Of a stretch of DNA of 64,000 nt, positions 49,035 through 60,722 are shown in pieces; position 1 is the stretch's first letter; each line of letters starts with the position of its first letter. Both the position numbers and the translations under genes were made by a program. Under the pieces are notes generated by a model. The model saw only the letters and a program-made list of their open reading frames with translations. It was not told the origin of the DNA and did no database searches. This DNA comes from Siphonodentalium dalli. Taxonomy: Eukaryota > Mollusca > Scaphopoda > Gadilida > Siphonodentaliidae. Where the stretch lies: contig CP136069.1 of assembly GCA_032622095.1 (NCBI GenBank), positions 103,942,278 through 104,006,277 of the forward strand, in the 5' to 3' direction.

Positions 49035-49161
49035 TATTGGGCCAGGGGCGCCGGAAGGAATTTATATTGCCCCGACCATATAATTGCTCGATACACATAC
49101 AGGTGGCCGAAGGCCACCATGGTCTGTCGAAGGCAGACCCGGGGAGAGCTCGAGAGGGGTG
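49035..49161. repeat. 127-bp direct repeat, copy 2
   Basis: Second identical copy, 625 bp downstream of the first. Sequences immediately outside the two copies differ. Confidence 0.9.
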
Positions 49162-49613
49162 GAAATAAAGATATAATAAATAATGGAATAAAATAGACTT
49201 TTGACAACGTAAAACATAAAATCTTAACAAATAAATTGAAGGCCAGCCGGGCCAGCTTGAACAATTTCACATTGTTTTCCATGTTATTAAATGTGGATCA
49301 GCTTGTAATGTTAATCACAGTAACGAAGATTTTATCGTCACTGATATCGTGAGCAAAACAGAAGTGAAATTAGGCTATCCATCCATATTATTCGCAATTA
49401 TTACGAAGCCTATTACTTCAGGCAGAGGCTACCAGCCTGCCATTACAAGCTATAACATGTTTCCTCAGTTCTGGTTTCTGAGATGCCCCAAGAAGAGTCA
49501 CGCATGTATATCATGGTTATGTTTGGTATTAGCATTATTCTTCAAACTGGGATGAACTGGGATGAACTGTTGTATTTCCACATGTTTTGATAAACAATTT
49601 GATTCCAGCAATA

Positions 49614-49748
49614 CAGTAATGCCCTAATTAAACGACTCCATAACCACAGCAGAATAATGGGTAATTTTTCAGGATTTAGTCGGAAATTAAAATTAAATTA
49701 CCCATTATTCTGCTGTGGTTATGGAGTCGATTAATTATGGCATTACTG
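49614..49748. mobile_element. Tc1/mariner-type MITE, near-perfect hairpin
   Basis: Termini CAGTAATGCCCTAATTAA and complement are flanked by TA on each side (49612-49613 and 49749-49750), the Tc1/mariner target duplication. Arms of about 53 bp pair almost completely (one or two mismatches) around a 28-bp centre. No transposase. Confidence 0.9.
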
Positions 49749-50044
49749 TATTTCACATAGCAAATATCAAAATATCAAATAATCTGAAATTTGTTGTACC
49801 GGTACCATGTATTCTGTAGAACACTCAAATGTGATTATGTGACTAGATCATGTGACTATATATTATGAAAATGAATGTTAATAAAAACCTTGGCACTCTG
49901 CTTTATATATCCCTAGAAATGTGATTATGTTGACACATTTCTTGATTAATGACACTTATATGATAAATTCAAATAGTATAGTTATAATATCCTCGCAATA
50001 AATTAGGATAATGCAGGATAATCAGCTATTTGGTTGCTCAATTG

Positions 50045-50260
50045 ATAATTTTTCTCAAATTTAAGGGGGGTGGGTGTCCAAAACTGACCGGAAAAATCTT
50101 CCCGAAACGGAAAAAAGGGTGGGTGTCCAAAATTGCCTGGAAATAAGGCCGGAAACGGAAGAAATTGGGTGGGTGGGTCCCCCGTGGCCGGAAAAAATTT
50201 AAATGATCATACGTGCCTGGAATTTTTTTCCGACCCCCCCCCCCCCCCTGATGAGATTGG
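50045..50260. repeat. gggtgggtgtccaaaa repeat family, larger copy
   Basis: gggtgggtgtccaaaa recurs twice with ccggaaacggaa between, ending in the inverted tip motif (catacgtgcctgg, ttccga, poly-C at 50237-50249). Same family as 9376 and 48785. Confidence 0.6.
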
Positions 50261-50626
50261 ATAAATTAAATGTTATTGCAAGAACATCTATTAAATGGCA
50301 CCATAAATAAAATGGAACCATAAACCCATATACTAGTAGTTAGCGATGGCATATATTGTTATTATTTTCAATGTTGGTCACTGCCTCATGCTGCTAATAA
50401 GGATCACATTCTGTCATTAGGAGGAAGTGTTGTGCTATTTTGCATTATATCTCCAGAATATAGCTATTTTATCATCCTATCCAACCACACCAACAGCTGT
50501 ACCGCTTTACCCGTGAACTAAAATATCACATAGTTGTAGTGGCAGAGTGATAAAGGCTGACAGTGATAATTTGGCTTGAACTTTTAATGGTGTTTAAATG
50601 CTTTCACAAACAGCATGACATATACT

Positions 50627-50692
50627 ATTATTGCCCCGACCATATTATTGCCCCGACCATAGTCGGGGTGGTCGGGGTAGATCCGGCGCCCT
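50627..50692. repeat. Inverted attgccccgaccata segment
   Basis: attgccccgaccat occurs twice and is followed by its complement gtcggggtggtcggggtag. It shares attgccccgaccata and ggcgcc with the 127-bp direct repeats. Confidence 0.6.
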
Positions 50693-51660
50693 TGTGGGCA
50701 CTTTGGTGTCACCAACGGGGTTACAATCCCACTGACTCGAATGTAAACATTATTTTACGCTACTTAACACATCTGGCGAAGTCTGGACAGTCATATAGCA
50801 TCATAAATAAGCATGCAGATCAATGCTTAGCCAAACATTGTTCTTGTTATCGGGCACCTCCTTAACTCATAACACTCTGATTTGTCGATTCATGAAAGGA
50901 TTTTTTTCTTTCAGACCAAAGGCTCCACGTTACCAGATGAACTGGAAAGTTGAGCAGGTACTAACATACTTAGCTAACTTAGCTTAGCTATACTTAGCTA
51001 GCTTTCCTTTAGATATTCTCTCTCTGGCATACTAAAAAAAAAGTCTTGACAAAGAAAGTGACCATGCTCCTTGCTCTGACAACCGCTCAGTGAGCACAAT
51101 CTCTAGCAGCATTGGACTTGAATCATGTGAAATCTCACCAACATGGATTAGTTTTACCATTCCCACTATGTTGACGTGTTCCAAACCTTCCAGAAAACCA
51201 CTGACGATTCATCTCAGTCATGTTCATGATTATGTAGTGTACGCACGTTGACAGCATACATTAATCGGATATTGTCACAACGACATGATTCCCGCTTACT
51301 AACAAGAGGTTCTGCCACTTCCTGTGCAGCAAGACACCACACAATACTAAAAACTGCAGACTAGTATAGAGAACAATTTTCTATGGCAATTTTCCAGACA
51401 CACTGATATGAAGTTTTTCTATGATATTCATCTCTCATTACAGCTGATCCCATGTCGACCATCACAGGAGGAAGCTAGTGATCATTTGAACTTGATGGGT
51501 GTTGTTTTTTCTTTTGGAATAATAGAATGGTTGACGCATCAATTGGATTCTTGTTTTATTGGGTGAGAGCTTTCCTTTCAAATTGCCATTTTTCTTGCCA
51601 TTGGATCTGGTTGCACTCGGGACTATGTTCTAGTTAACTCTCTCATCCCGAGGATTTTAG

Positions 51661-53505
51661 GATGAGAGGAATTCTCTGAGTATTAAAGAGAGGGAAGAAA
51701 TCGGAGGGGTGCATGTCCCTCCCATAAATCCCTCCCTTACATTACAACCCGATGTATACTTTATCTCGGGAAAGTGAAGATATTTTGCAAGCCAGCATTC
51801 ACCAACTGGCCAATACAGGTCACCACTCAGCTTGCTTATCAGCTTTTGTGACCTCGGTACTGAACGCGGACAGTTGTACTTTACACAACAATATGCTCTA
51901 GTTAAGGGGATGGCAAAGTCTGTTTCATAAAAAATGTCTGGAAACGGGCTGACAAAATTGGTATTTTTCACATAAAAGCAGACAGAAATAGAGATAACAA
52001 CATGAAGATAATATATAGAGCATATATCGCTAAAGGAGGTGCCACGAATAGATGTGAGCCTAAAAGCTTTTTGTACCAGAAAAATGACTTTGAAACAGAG
52101 TATATCTGCAATATTATGCCATTGTTTTGGCATTCAAATGTGAAAAACTATAACTTCAACAGTATCATTAGGCAGCCCATTATGATAAGTGACATGATAA
52201 GAGCCAAGGAGCTATGCTTTCGATTAATGTTCACTGTATCGTTTGAAAAACGTCCGCTAAAACGTGTCAGTTTTTCTTGGGAGCCAGTCGCCATATTTCT
52301 ATTGTAAACACATGTTCATGATGTTGTTGTCATTTTTTAATTCGCGGCAGGTACATGAAAATCGACCAGAAAAGCAATTCGATCCTGCAATCAAGAAAGT
52401 TTATGATATGAAATCGATGCTTTCAGTTTATTTAAGTTGTTGGAATTAATTTAGTTGCTTTATTACCCACGATTTATGAAGTTTTGTGCTGTTTACAGAT
52501 GGAAATGCTGATATTTTATTTTTAGAATTTCCAGTCTATAGTCGAAAGCGAGATTACAAGATGTCGTATTATTACGCAAATCACATAAATAGAAAACTTA
52601 CATGCTTCAGAATATTGTATTATTCTAAAATCAAATAGCCTATATAAAAACATATTTATGAATAGGAAAGTACCGTATTCCGACGAAATATGTCATATTT
52701 TACGACGGACTTCTTGTGCGAGTTCACTTCCGGTCAATTCTATTTTGGTGCACTGGGATAAAAACATTGTGGAGAAAAATACGTTTAATGACATTTTAAT
52801 GTAAATTAATCGAGAAATTGTCGGTTATCAAATACAATCATATAGCTTATAACCCATATATATTGATGGGCATAATCAAAAGCTTGATCCCATGCGCGAT
52901 TGTCTATACTGATCGATTTCCATTCGTAATCGTATTCTAGTATTGACGGATGAGTTTGTTTGTAATCATGGCCGCCCCGCCCCCATGGCATGTGTATCGG
53001 CTATCGCAAAATAATGTTAGGATATTATGGTCTCCCATACCAAGAAAAATAGTTCCTAAGATTGTAAACAATGCAAATGGAGGACATTTTGCCATTATTC
53101 AGAATGACTACTATTTTCACAGGCAGGGTATTTGGGAAAGTTCTTGTTTTTCCTCAAAATGATGTCTCCTTGTCTCTAGCCAGATTCTTATAGGACCATT
53201 TTGACTGTTCAGTTTGTGCAAAAAGTTAACCATTGGAACTGGAGAAACGCCGTTTGGGGACATGATTTTTTGTCACTCTACCGCGAGTAAATTCTAACAG
53301 CTAAAATTTCTCTACTAATGACAAGATCTTTGTTTATTATTGATTATTATGTGTGCAAAATATGAAGTTTATCCATTCTATGGCCGGTGAGTAATTATTG
53401 ATCATCTGGAGGTAGGGTGCAATCCGCGGTGGCCATCTTGACCAAACTTTGCCATCCCCTTAACTCTCTCATCCCTCCGATTTCTTCCCTCTCTTACTCA
53501 GAGAA
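51661..53505. mobile_element. Candidate 1.85-kb inverted-end element
   Basis: ctctgagtattaaagagagg with gaagaaatcggagggg at the left (51675-51709) is complementary to ccctccgatttcttccctct with cttactcagagaat at the right (53472-53505). A second pair, ttaaggggatggcaaagt (51903) and actttgccatccccttaa (53446), lies inside. The spacing between the two motifs is about 190 bp on the left and 10 bp on the right, so one arm has changed length. No transposase seen. Confidence 0.5.
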
Positions 53506-54053
53506 TTACTTTCGTCATCCACATAAATGTGGAGATGAGATTATGAATTGTTCTATGAATCCAATCGCAGGACATTTATTTGTATTTGGTATCTGTACTC
53601 TCTTTGTTTTGTGCTAGTTTTTATTGTTTTTGTGTTGGTTTTTCCCCTTTTTTATTCTTTTTTAATGTCGTGTTCTTGACCATTCACATTTGGACGTTGT
53701 ACACCTCCTTTACAATTACATTTCTTAAATCCTTGACCACCTGTTGTGGACTGCTCCATAACTGCAGAACGGACTGGGAGGGTTGTTGTCAGTATATACT
53801 GTTTTCACTGATTTACTTTACAAGTATATTGGCTATAATATGTTTATAGAAATCAGTATTAGAGTAATACAGTGTATAGTGTGTTAAGACTAGAATAGTC
53901 TTTCTAATATACACATATATGTATATATATGTGACTGTATTATTATTATCTATTTATTTATTTCCTCAATTATATGAAGATTTATAAGACAATCGATATG
54001 TACAGAAATATGAACCAACAGTGCTGAATTTGAAGAAATATAGTAACGGATGT

Positions 54054-54192
54054 TAGATGGTGATGATGATGAAGATATGAATATGATGATGCTGAAAATA
54101 CCGATAATGATGATGATGACGGTGATGATGATGATTATGATGATATTGATTGTGATGATGATGATGATGTTGAAAATGCTGATGGTGAAAAC
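54054..54192. repeat. (GAT)n microsatellite
   Basis: An interrupted gatgatgat tract of about 140 bp. Confidence 0.9.
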
Positions 54193-54471
54193 GATGCCGA
54201 TCAGCATATTAGCATAATCATTTCACATGACATTCAAGAGATATCACTTTTTGTTCTTTATCACCGTGTCAAAGCTCATTCTGTGCAATATTTATTATTT
54301 TGATATATGAGTATTAATGGTCATATTGGTGATGTATATGTGCATTACAAGCCCCCCTGATGGCACAATGAACTATACAGCTATTTTAAATAAGGACAGT
54401 GAAAGGAACACTTCCTTTGTAAACATTGTGTACAGTGCATCCTCAACAAATGTGCTGTTGCATATGCTTAC

Positions 54472-54557
54472 CTTCTCCAGGACGAGGTATTTGATGATCA
54501 TAAAAAGAATTGATGAAACAATTCCAGACAGCACAGGTGAGATAAACCAAGACAATA
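54472..54557 (-). CDS. slc20a: SLC20/PiT phosphate transporter, second visible exon
   Basis: An 86-bp exon between acceptor tttcttttcag and donor gtaagc, entering in phase 1 and leaving in phase 0. Joined to the exon at 63727-63867, the split codon G+TA gives valine, producing MIVLSWFISPVLSG. This corresponds to the KIVASWFISPLLSG-type segment that is highly conserved in metazoan PiT proteins. A helix (IVSSILFMIIKYLVL) and EK follow. Residues contributed: 28 complete codons plus the split valine. The upstream stretch of open frame past the donor is intron. Confidence 0.95.
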
Positions 54558-54657
54558 CTGAAAAGAAACAGAATAGTGCAATAATACCATAATTTCTTTT
54601 GTGTAAAATAACTATGACAAACTTATAATATTAAACCTACATCCTTAGCTATATTTA

Positions 54658-54726
54658 TTTAGTACAATAAGAATATATCTAGATCTACTAGGTACATTTG
54701 TTTAGATAAAATGTGTTCATAACTAA
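54658..54726. repeat. Tandem duplication, copy 1, left piece
   Basis: Matches 56872-56940 essentially base for base. Copy 1 is split after aactaa by the element at 54727-55951. Confidence 0.9.
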
Positions 54727-55951
54727 ACAAGAGATGGACTGTCGTCCGGTGCATACCCCCTAGTGGCATACCGCCTAGGGTGGGCATATATATAACTTAT
54801 GACTGCTATACTCAGACAGATGGACCCAAAAATCAGCATTTTCATATAAACGAAGATGAATAACTATAGCACAACAAAACAACAAAAAAAACAGTTGAAT
54901 GTGACATTAAATTTCCTCATAGTGGTGAACATCCATACAAAATTTCATTGAGATCCGAGCATTACTGTTCAAGTTATGACCTGAACAGACATCGGATGGA
55001 CCAATCAGCCAACATGTCCAGATAAACAAACTTGAATAACTCTAGAATGGAAAAGCCAAACAGAACAATGGAACCCTCTATTGAATGTCCTCACAGTGGT
55101 GAACATCCATACCAAATTTCATTGAGATCCCAGCACAACTGTTGAAGTTACGACATGAACAGACACCAGACGGACCAAAAAGCCAACATTTCCAGATAAA
55201 CAAAGATGTATAACTCTAGAATGGAAAATCCGAAACAAAGCGATGGAACCCTCTTTTTAATGTCCTCATAGTAGTGAACAGCTATACCAAATTTCATTAA
55301 GATCCCAGCACAACTGTTGAAGTTACGACATGAACAGACACCAGACAGACCAAAAAGCCAACATTTCCAGATAAACAAAGATGAATAACTCTAGAATGGA
55401 AAATCCGAACGAAACGATGGAATCCTCTATTGAATGCCCTGATAGTAGTGAACATCCATACCAAATTTCATTGAGATCCGAGTACTACTGTTCATCTTAT
55501 GACATGAACAGACACAAGACGGACCAAAAATCAAACATTTCCAGATAAACAAAGATGAATAACTCTAGAATGAAAAATCCGAACAAAACGATGGAACCCT
55601 CTATTTAATATCCTCATAGTTGTGAACATCCATATAAAATTTAATTGAGATCCCAGCACAACTGTTGAAGTTACGACATGAACAGACACCAGATGGACCA
55701 AAAAATCAACATTTCCAGATAAACAAAGATGAATAACTCTAGAATGGAAAATCCGAACAAAACTATGGAACCCTCTATTTAATGTCCTCATAGTAGTGAA
55801 CATCCATACCTAATTTCATTGAGATCCGAGCACTATTGTTCAAGTTATGACATGAACAGACATCGGACGGACGTACGGACTGACGGACGGACGCACGGAC
55901 GGACAGGTGCAAAACAGTATACCCCCCTTTTTTTTTTTTAAAGGGGGTATA
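54727..55951. mobile_element. Pearl-like element with six 174-bp cores (family C)
   Basis: Units with gaacatccataccaaatttc and attgagatccgagcac start at about 54927, 55101, 55276, 55450, 55623 and 55798. A (gacg)n tract at 55863-55905 follows, then a hairpin taccccccttt...aaagggggta at the right end. Its exact limits are defined by the duplicate copy at 56872-57068, which lacks it. Limits are ambiguous by 2 bp (aa). No coding capacity. Confidence 0.85.
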
Positions 55952-56872
55952 ATAACCTGGTGCAGTGGAATTATTTATATTAATAGTAATGGATATAGGG
56001 TACAATTGTATAGAGCTAGAAAATGCTTGTTCTATTAAAGAGGTACAGTTCACCAAATCCGACCAATTGTGGAGCCATTTCCTTTTATACTCAACAGAAT
56101 ATATGCACCATTACTATTAATAGAAATAATTCCACTTCAGCAGGTAATTTTAATAGTTATAACACATTTACCTAAAACTTTTACCAACACACACGTATCT
56201 AAACACATTTACCTATCCGACGATTTTTCAAATATTACAGGGTGTGTTGATACTCCGCTCCCAGAGTCTGTAAAACCAAATTATGATACATCATTACTGA
56301 ATCGAGATATTAATATCGATGAGGTCGAAAAGCAGTACAAGATCTTCAAACAAGGAAAGCACACGGAATCGATACAGATACAAGTGAGTATATCAGAAGT
56401 TCCTCTAAAATGAAAATAGTTTATCTCAAATATTTTAATCTGATTCTTAAAATTGGACATATACCAAAAGAGTGGAGTATTGGACTTATTAAACCAATTT
56501 ATCAAACTGGGAAATTTTCATCCACTGATAACTTTAGACAAATTGGCCAAATTGTTTACTAGTATACCCAGTAAGAGAATATATTCATTCCTATAAATAA
56601 ATGTCATCTTCTCTGTAAATCAACCTGGGTTTCGCCAAACTATGCCACCATTGACCACATACATACATTGAATTCGATGATTGAATTAACCAATTATCTT
56701 AATGGTAGTTTATATCGTGACTTCATACAGCCTTTGACAGTGATGGAGGAATGGTCTTTGGCATAAACTTATCTCATCAAGTATCATGTGTTTCAGTTGA
56801 TGACTAGATTTCCCCACTTTTCAAATGCCCAATTGGCGTGAGGCAGGGCGTAAATCTCTCGCCGATACCTTT
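55952..56872. repeat. Tandem duplication, copy 1, right piece
   Basis: Continues the duplicated segment (ataacctggtgcagtgg onward) through LINE sequence to gataccttttt, where copy 2 begins. Positions 56080-56669 and about 40 bp near 56820 are absent from copy 2. Confidence 0.85.
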
Positions 56873-57460
56873 TTAGTACAATAAGAATATATCTAGATCT
56901 ACTAGGTACATTTGTTTAGATAAAATGTGTTCATAACTAAATAACCTGGTGCAGTGGAATTATTTATATTAATAGTAATGGATATAGGGTACAATTGTAT
57001 AGAGCTAGAAAATGCTTGTTCTATTAAATGGGTACTGTTCACCAAATCCGACCAATTGTGGAGCCATTGAATTCGATGATTGAATTAACCAATTCTCTTA
57101 ATGGTAGTTTATATCGTGCCTTCATATAGCCTTTGACAGTGATGGGGGAATGGTCTTTGGCATAAACTTATCTCATCAAGTATCATGTGTTTCAGTTGAT
57201 GAAAAGATTTCCCCACTTTGACTGGATACCTTTTTCCCTATATCTGAATGATCTGGAATCATACCTTGGCCAAAACTGTCAAAATCCCCTAACTTTGTCA
57301 GCCTTGAGTGGTAAAGCAATGTACATATTTGTTAAAACAGTTTTCACTTTTATATGCTGATGATACCATACTCATGGTTGACACAGCTGAGGGACTAGAA
57401 GAAATTCTAAATTCTTATCATCAATACTGTACAGACTGGAGGCATTAACTGCTTTAAAAA
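56400..57460 (+). pseudogene. LINE polymerase remnant, 5' portion, partly duplicated
   Basis: Plus-strand pieces read LKYFNLILKIGHIPKEW, IGLIKPIY, a degenerate NQPGFRQT and TTYIHTLNSMIELTNYLNG (56400-56720), then around 56830 a VRQGVNLSP-like stretch. The palm block LLYADDTILMVDTAEG appears only after the duplication, near 57350-57390, followed by YCTDW. Here it is cut by the family X element at 57462. It resumes at 62836. Many stops and frameshifts. Confidence 0.8.
56873..57230. repeat. Tandem duplication, copy 2 (empty-site allele of copy 1)
   Basis: Aligns to copy 1 at offset 2214, then 989 after the point where copy 1 carries the inserted element. It has a deletion matching copy 1 positions 56080-56669 with catt at the junction. 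Confidence 0.9.
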
Positions 57461-59368
57461 CAACGAGAGGCCGATCACGATCGGCAGATGTTTAACCCAT
57501 ACCTTGGCGATAGCGATTTTTCAATTCAAAGATATGATCACAGGAATCCATACATCAGTACCCAACTTGAAATCAAAAGCTCAAATAATTTGTCTTAAGA
57601 AGGGGTTAAAGTATTTGGGGTGGGGGAGGAGTAGTTTTAAAAGTCATAACTCTGTCCACTGTGTAGGAACTGTTACATCGGAAATCGTTCTATCGCCGGT
57701 AGTGTGATGGTTCCTGCCTGATTTGTTACGGTCCCTGATGATTGAAAATAATCATTTTTGTGACAAAATCACGCATAATTATAGATATCTTGAATATATT
57801 AAAGTTTCCTGAATGAACAGAGGCTGCAGAAGTGCCGTGTTATCGAAACCTGAACTCTAGACCACAATTAACTCGGTATTAGCGAGTTAACGCGTAAATA
57901 TCAACATGTTACCACTGAAAATCAAGCCACGTGGACGCAATTTCTTTGTTTTTCGTGGCGTATAAAATATGAAACGCATTCTGAAGACAAACACTGACTA
58001 CAAAGTGTACCCGTGTTATTCTTTTGTAAAATAGCTGAGAAAGTATCCCGATAGGGTTGATAATTGGGAGCTGTGACCTCGTAATCAACACGGGTGCGTG
58101 TTACAGTTCTATTTCAAACCGATCATGGCTGTGACGGTTCTGTCCATGAGATTTATTCGAACGATTTCTGCACTTGGGTCCGAAAGTCGTATTGTGTATC
58201 TGACATTTTAAACCAGATAATGACTGTAGCTTATGTAATTTGCATAATATAACAGGTATATTAAGAAATAACACAATAAATACCTAATACGGGAGATTAA
58301 GTGACATTAATAGGCAGAAATAAAATATTGAAAGTCCCGATGAGTATAGTATCATAAGCATGCCCGCCTATATAAATGACCAATGGTAATATAAATCTAC
58401 CCTCAGGAGAATATGATATGTTATATTCATTTACTTAATCTGGGCATTATTGAAAGATCCAGGTGTGACAATATTTCAATGCCAGCGCCATCATATTTCC
58501 TCCTCTGAAGTCCGCCTGGGGGACATTTACACATTTTTGTCGCCCAGACATGAATATAACTTATGAAATCACGTTCAACTGAATCACTGATAGGTTATGA
58601 CGTGATTGGGGTGGTGGTGGGGGGGGGGCTTGGGGAGGGGGTGCTTAATTGGTGTCTATCCCCAACTTTGGTAAAAATGTTCAACAGTTACAAATTTCTT
58701 ATCTTAATACAATAGATTGGTTTGAAATTTAACACAAACAATATGTTGAAATTGTTCTCTTAATTTGATTTGACAACAATTTAATAGTGGGGATTTTGTC
58801 GTTTTTAGACTAACATTTGCATACTTTCCTACACTTTAAACATGTAATCAACCATATTTGACATATACAAATGGACACCTCTTCTTTAGAGTTGGTCCAA
58901 AACTCATGATGGGTGGCCATGAAGTACTAGTAGGGAGCAGGTGTGATCTAGTTTTCTATATCACATTTACCCCCCCCCCCCAATTGGCAAGAAACTGGTT
59001 TAAAGGACAAATAATCTAATTCAATTTAATAAGTATGCTTTGTATTAAATAATGTATGCTCTTTTGCAAAATAAATCATCTCTCTCTCCATCTGTTGGGA
59101 ACATTTCCAATCTTGTGGGGGTGGGGCGCCATGTTGGAAACTTCCAACACTTGGGAATCTTGAAGCCAGTATATATGTTTTTTGCAATTTTCAGGTTCAG
59201 ATATCCACATTTTCTCACTGGGCGCATGTATCCTGAGTTTCTCCCCCGGTTTGCATGGTGGCCGATCAAAGGCTACTGATCAATTCACTTCAGAATGGTA
59301 TACAATCTAGAGCTATAATGTGTCATGCAGTTGGGGAAAACCAAAGCCCAGTCCTTGTGCATGAGTTT

Positions 59369-59521
59369 GTAGAAACAGCCAATCACCGCTCAGTGTTAGA
59401 ATCGAGGTCCTCATTTTAATATTCATTATGACCTGACCTCGATTCTAACACTGAGCGGTGATTGGCTGTTTCTACTATGTCAGTCATGGAAAGGTCAGGT
59501 CACAATGAATATTAAAATTAG
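59369..59521. repeat. Interlocked inverted repeats (A-B-A'-B')
   Basis: Arm A (59369-59409, starting gtagaaacagccaatcaccg) is perfectly complementary over 41 bp to A' (59435-59475). The spacer B (59410-59439, with ttaatattcattatgacctg) is complementary to B' (59492-59521) beyond A', with about three mismatches. The two pairings interleave. Confidence 0.9.
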
Positions 59522-60160
59522 GAACTGTGTCACTTGACAAATATCTTTTTTAAAGTTGGAATTATCGACAGATTTCTCCTCTATTAGAATTGTTTACTGA
59601 CAATGTGTTGATTTGTATGAGTAAATAAATTATTAGCCGACAAGAAATCACTAAGTTCCAGATATTTAGTTGATCGTTTGACCCATTTTTAATGATAGTA
59701 AACTGTATAGGTGGTGAATTTAGAGACACATGTCCGACATTGCTGTCTGAGCCGGATCAAACCAAAAAATTACGCTCTCCGGAGACAATATTCGGTGGTT
59801 AAAATTTTATCAAATGCAACGTGTATGAAATTATGAATGGTTCTGATGTGAGTTTGTGGTATTTATTGAAAGATGAATTCTTTGCCGATCCATCCGTGTA
59901 TATATCGTTATCATTACTGGGGTGAATGGGCTAAATTTGTGCGACTCCCGAGCGATGGTGAAACGTTGAATTTCCACAGTTACCCTTGTCTATATAATGT
60001 TCCATTAACGCGAAGAAGGCGCGTATACAGGTCGGCGTATGGGCAGTGCAAACGGGGGCGGACAGCGGAGCGCGTTACAGGCCCATGTGGTGTCAACTAA
60101 CTTTTAACGTCTTATTTTTGGCTTTTTGTTGAGTAAAATACGTCTACGAAATAGACAACA

Positions 60161-60722
60161 CTAGCCGATGTGCCCGGCCCTCTTCGACCGGGCTATTTAG
60201 GGATTTTTTTGTGATCGTCTCCGCCTGGGCAAACTATTGTTTGATCGGCCCGGAAACATGCCTATATGAGCGAATATGGTCAAGGTCAAGGACATGGTCG
60301 CACGTGAAATTGGACCCACCCATATTGTTCCCGGGATCAAAGTAGGGCTACATTATACCAAATTTGAGTCGGATTGGTCGAGGTCCAGAAAGATGCCTAT
60401 ATGAGCATATATGAGCGAGGTCAAGGTCAAGGACACGGTCGCAATTGAAATTGGACCCGACCATATTGTTCCCGTGATCAAAGTAGAACCAGCTACCAAA
60501 TTTGAGTGGGATCGGTCGAGGTCCAGAAACATGCCTATATGAGCGTATTTGAGCGAGGTCAAGGTCAAGGACACGGACGCACGTGAAATTGGACCCGCCC
60601 ATATTGTCCCCCGGATCAAAGTAGACCTACACACCAAATTTTAGTCGGATCGGTCGAGTAGTTTTTCGAGTCTATAACACAAATACAAACATACAGACAG
60701 AAGTTCCAAAATATATAATTGA
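60161..60722 (-). mobile_element. Non-autonomous Helitron with three cores (family D)
   Basis: On the minus strand it starts TCAATTATATATTTTGG after A at 60722 and ends with hairpin (plus-strand gcccggccctcttcgaccgggc) followed by CTAG at 60161-60164 and T. Three units of about 140 bp contain tcaaggtcaaggacac and attggaccc. A remnant (caaa/gaca) tract lies near 60680. It is inserted within the hAT-type element. Confidence 0.88.

Noticed and set aside
52950-53162. 70-codon frame starting MSLFVIMAAPPPWHVYRL
   Set aside because: Unrecognised, inside a candidate inverted-end element, with no homology I can name or splice context.
56069-56413. 114-codon frame as a separate gene
   Set aside because: Its end overlaps LINE sequence and its start lies in duplicated non-coding DNA; no independent motif.
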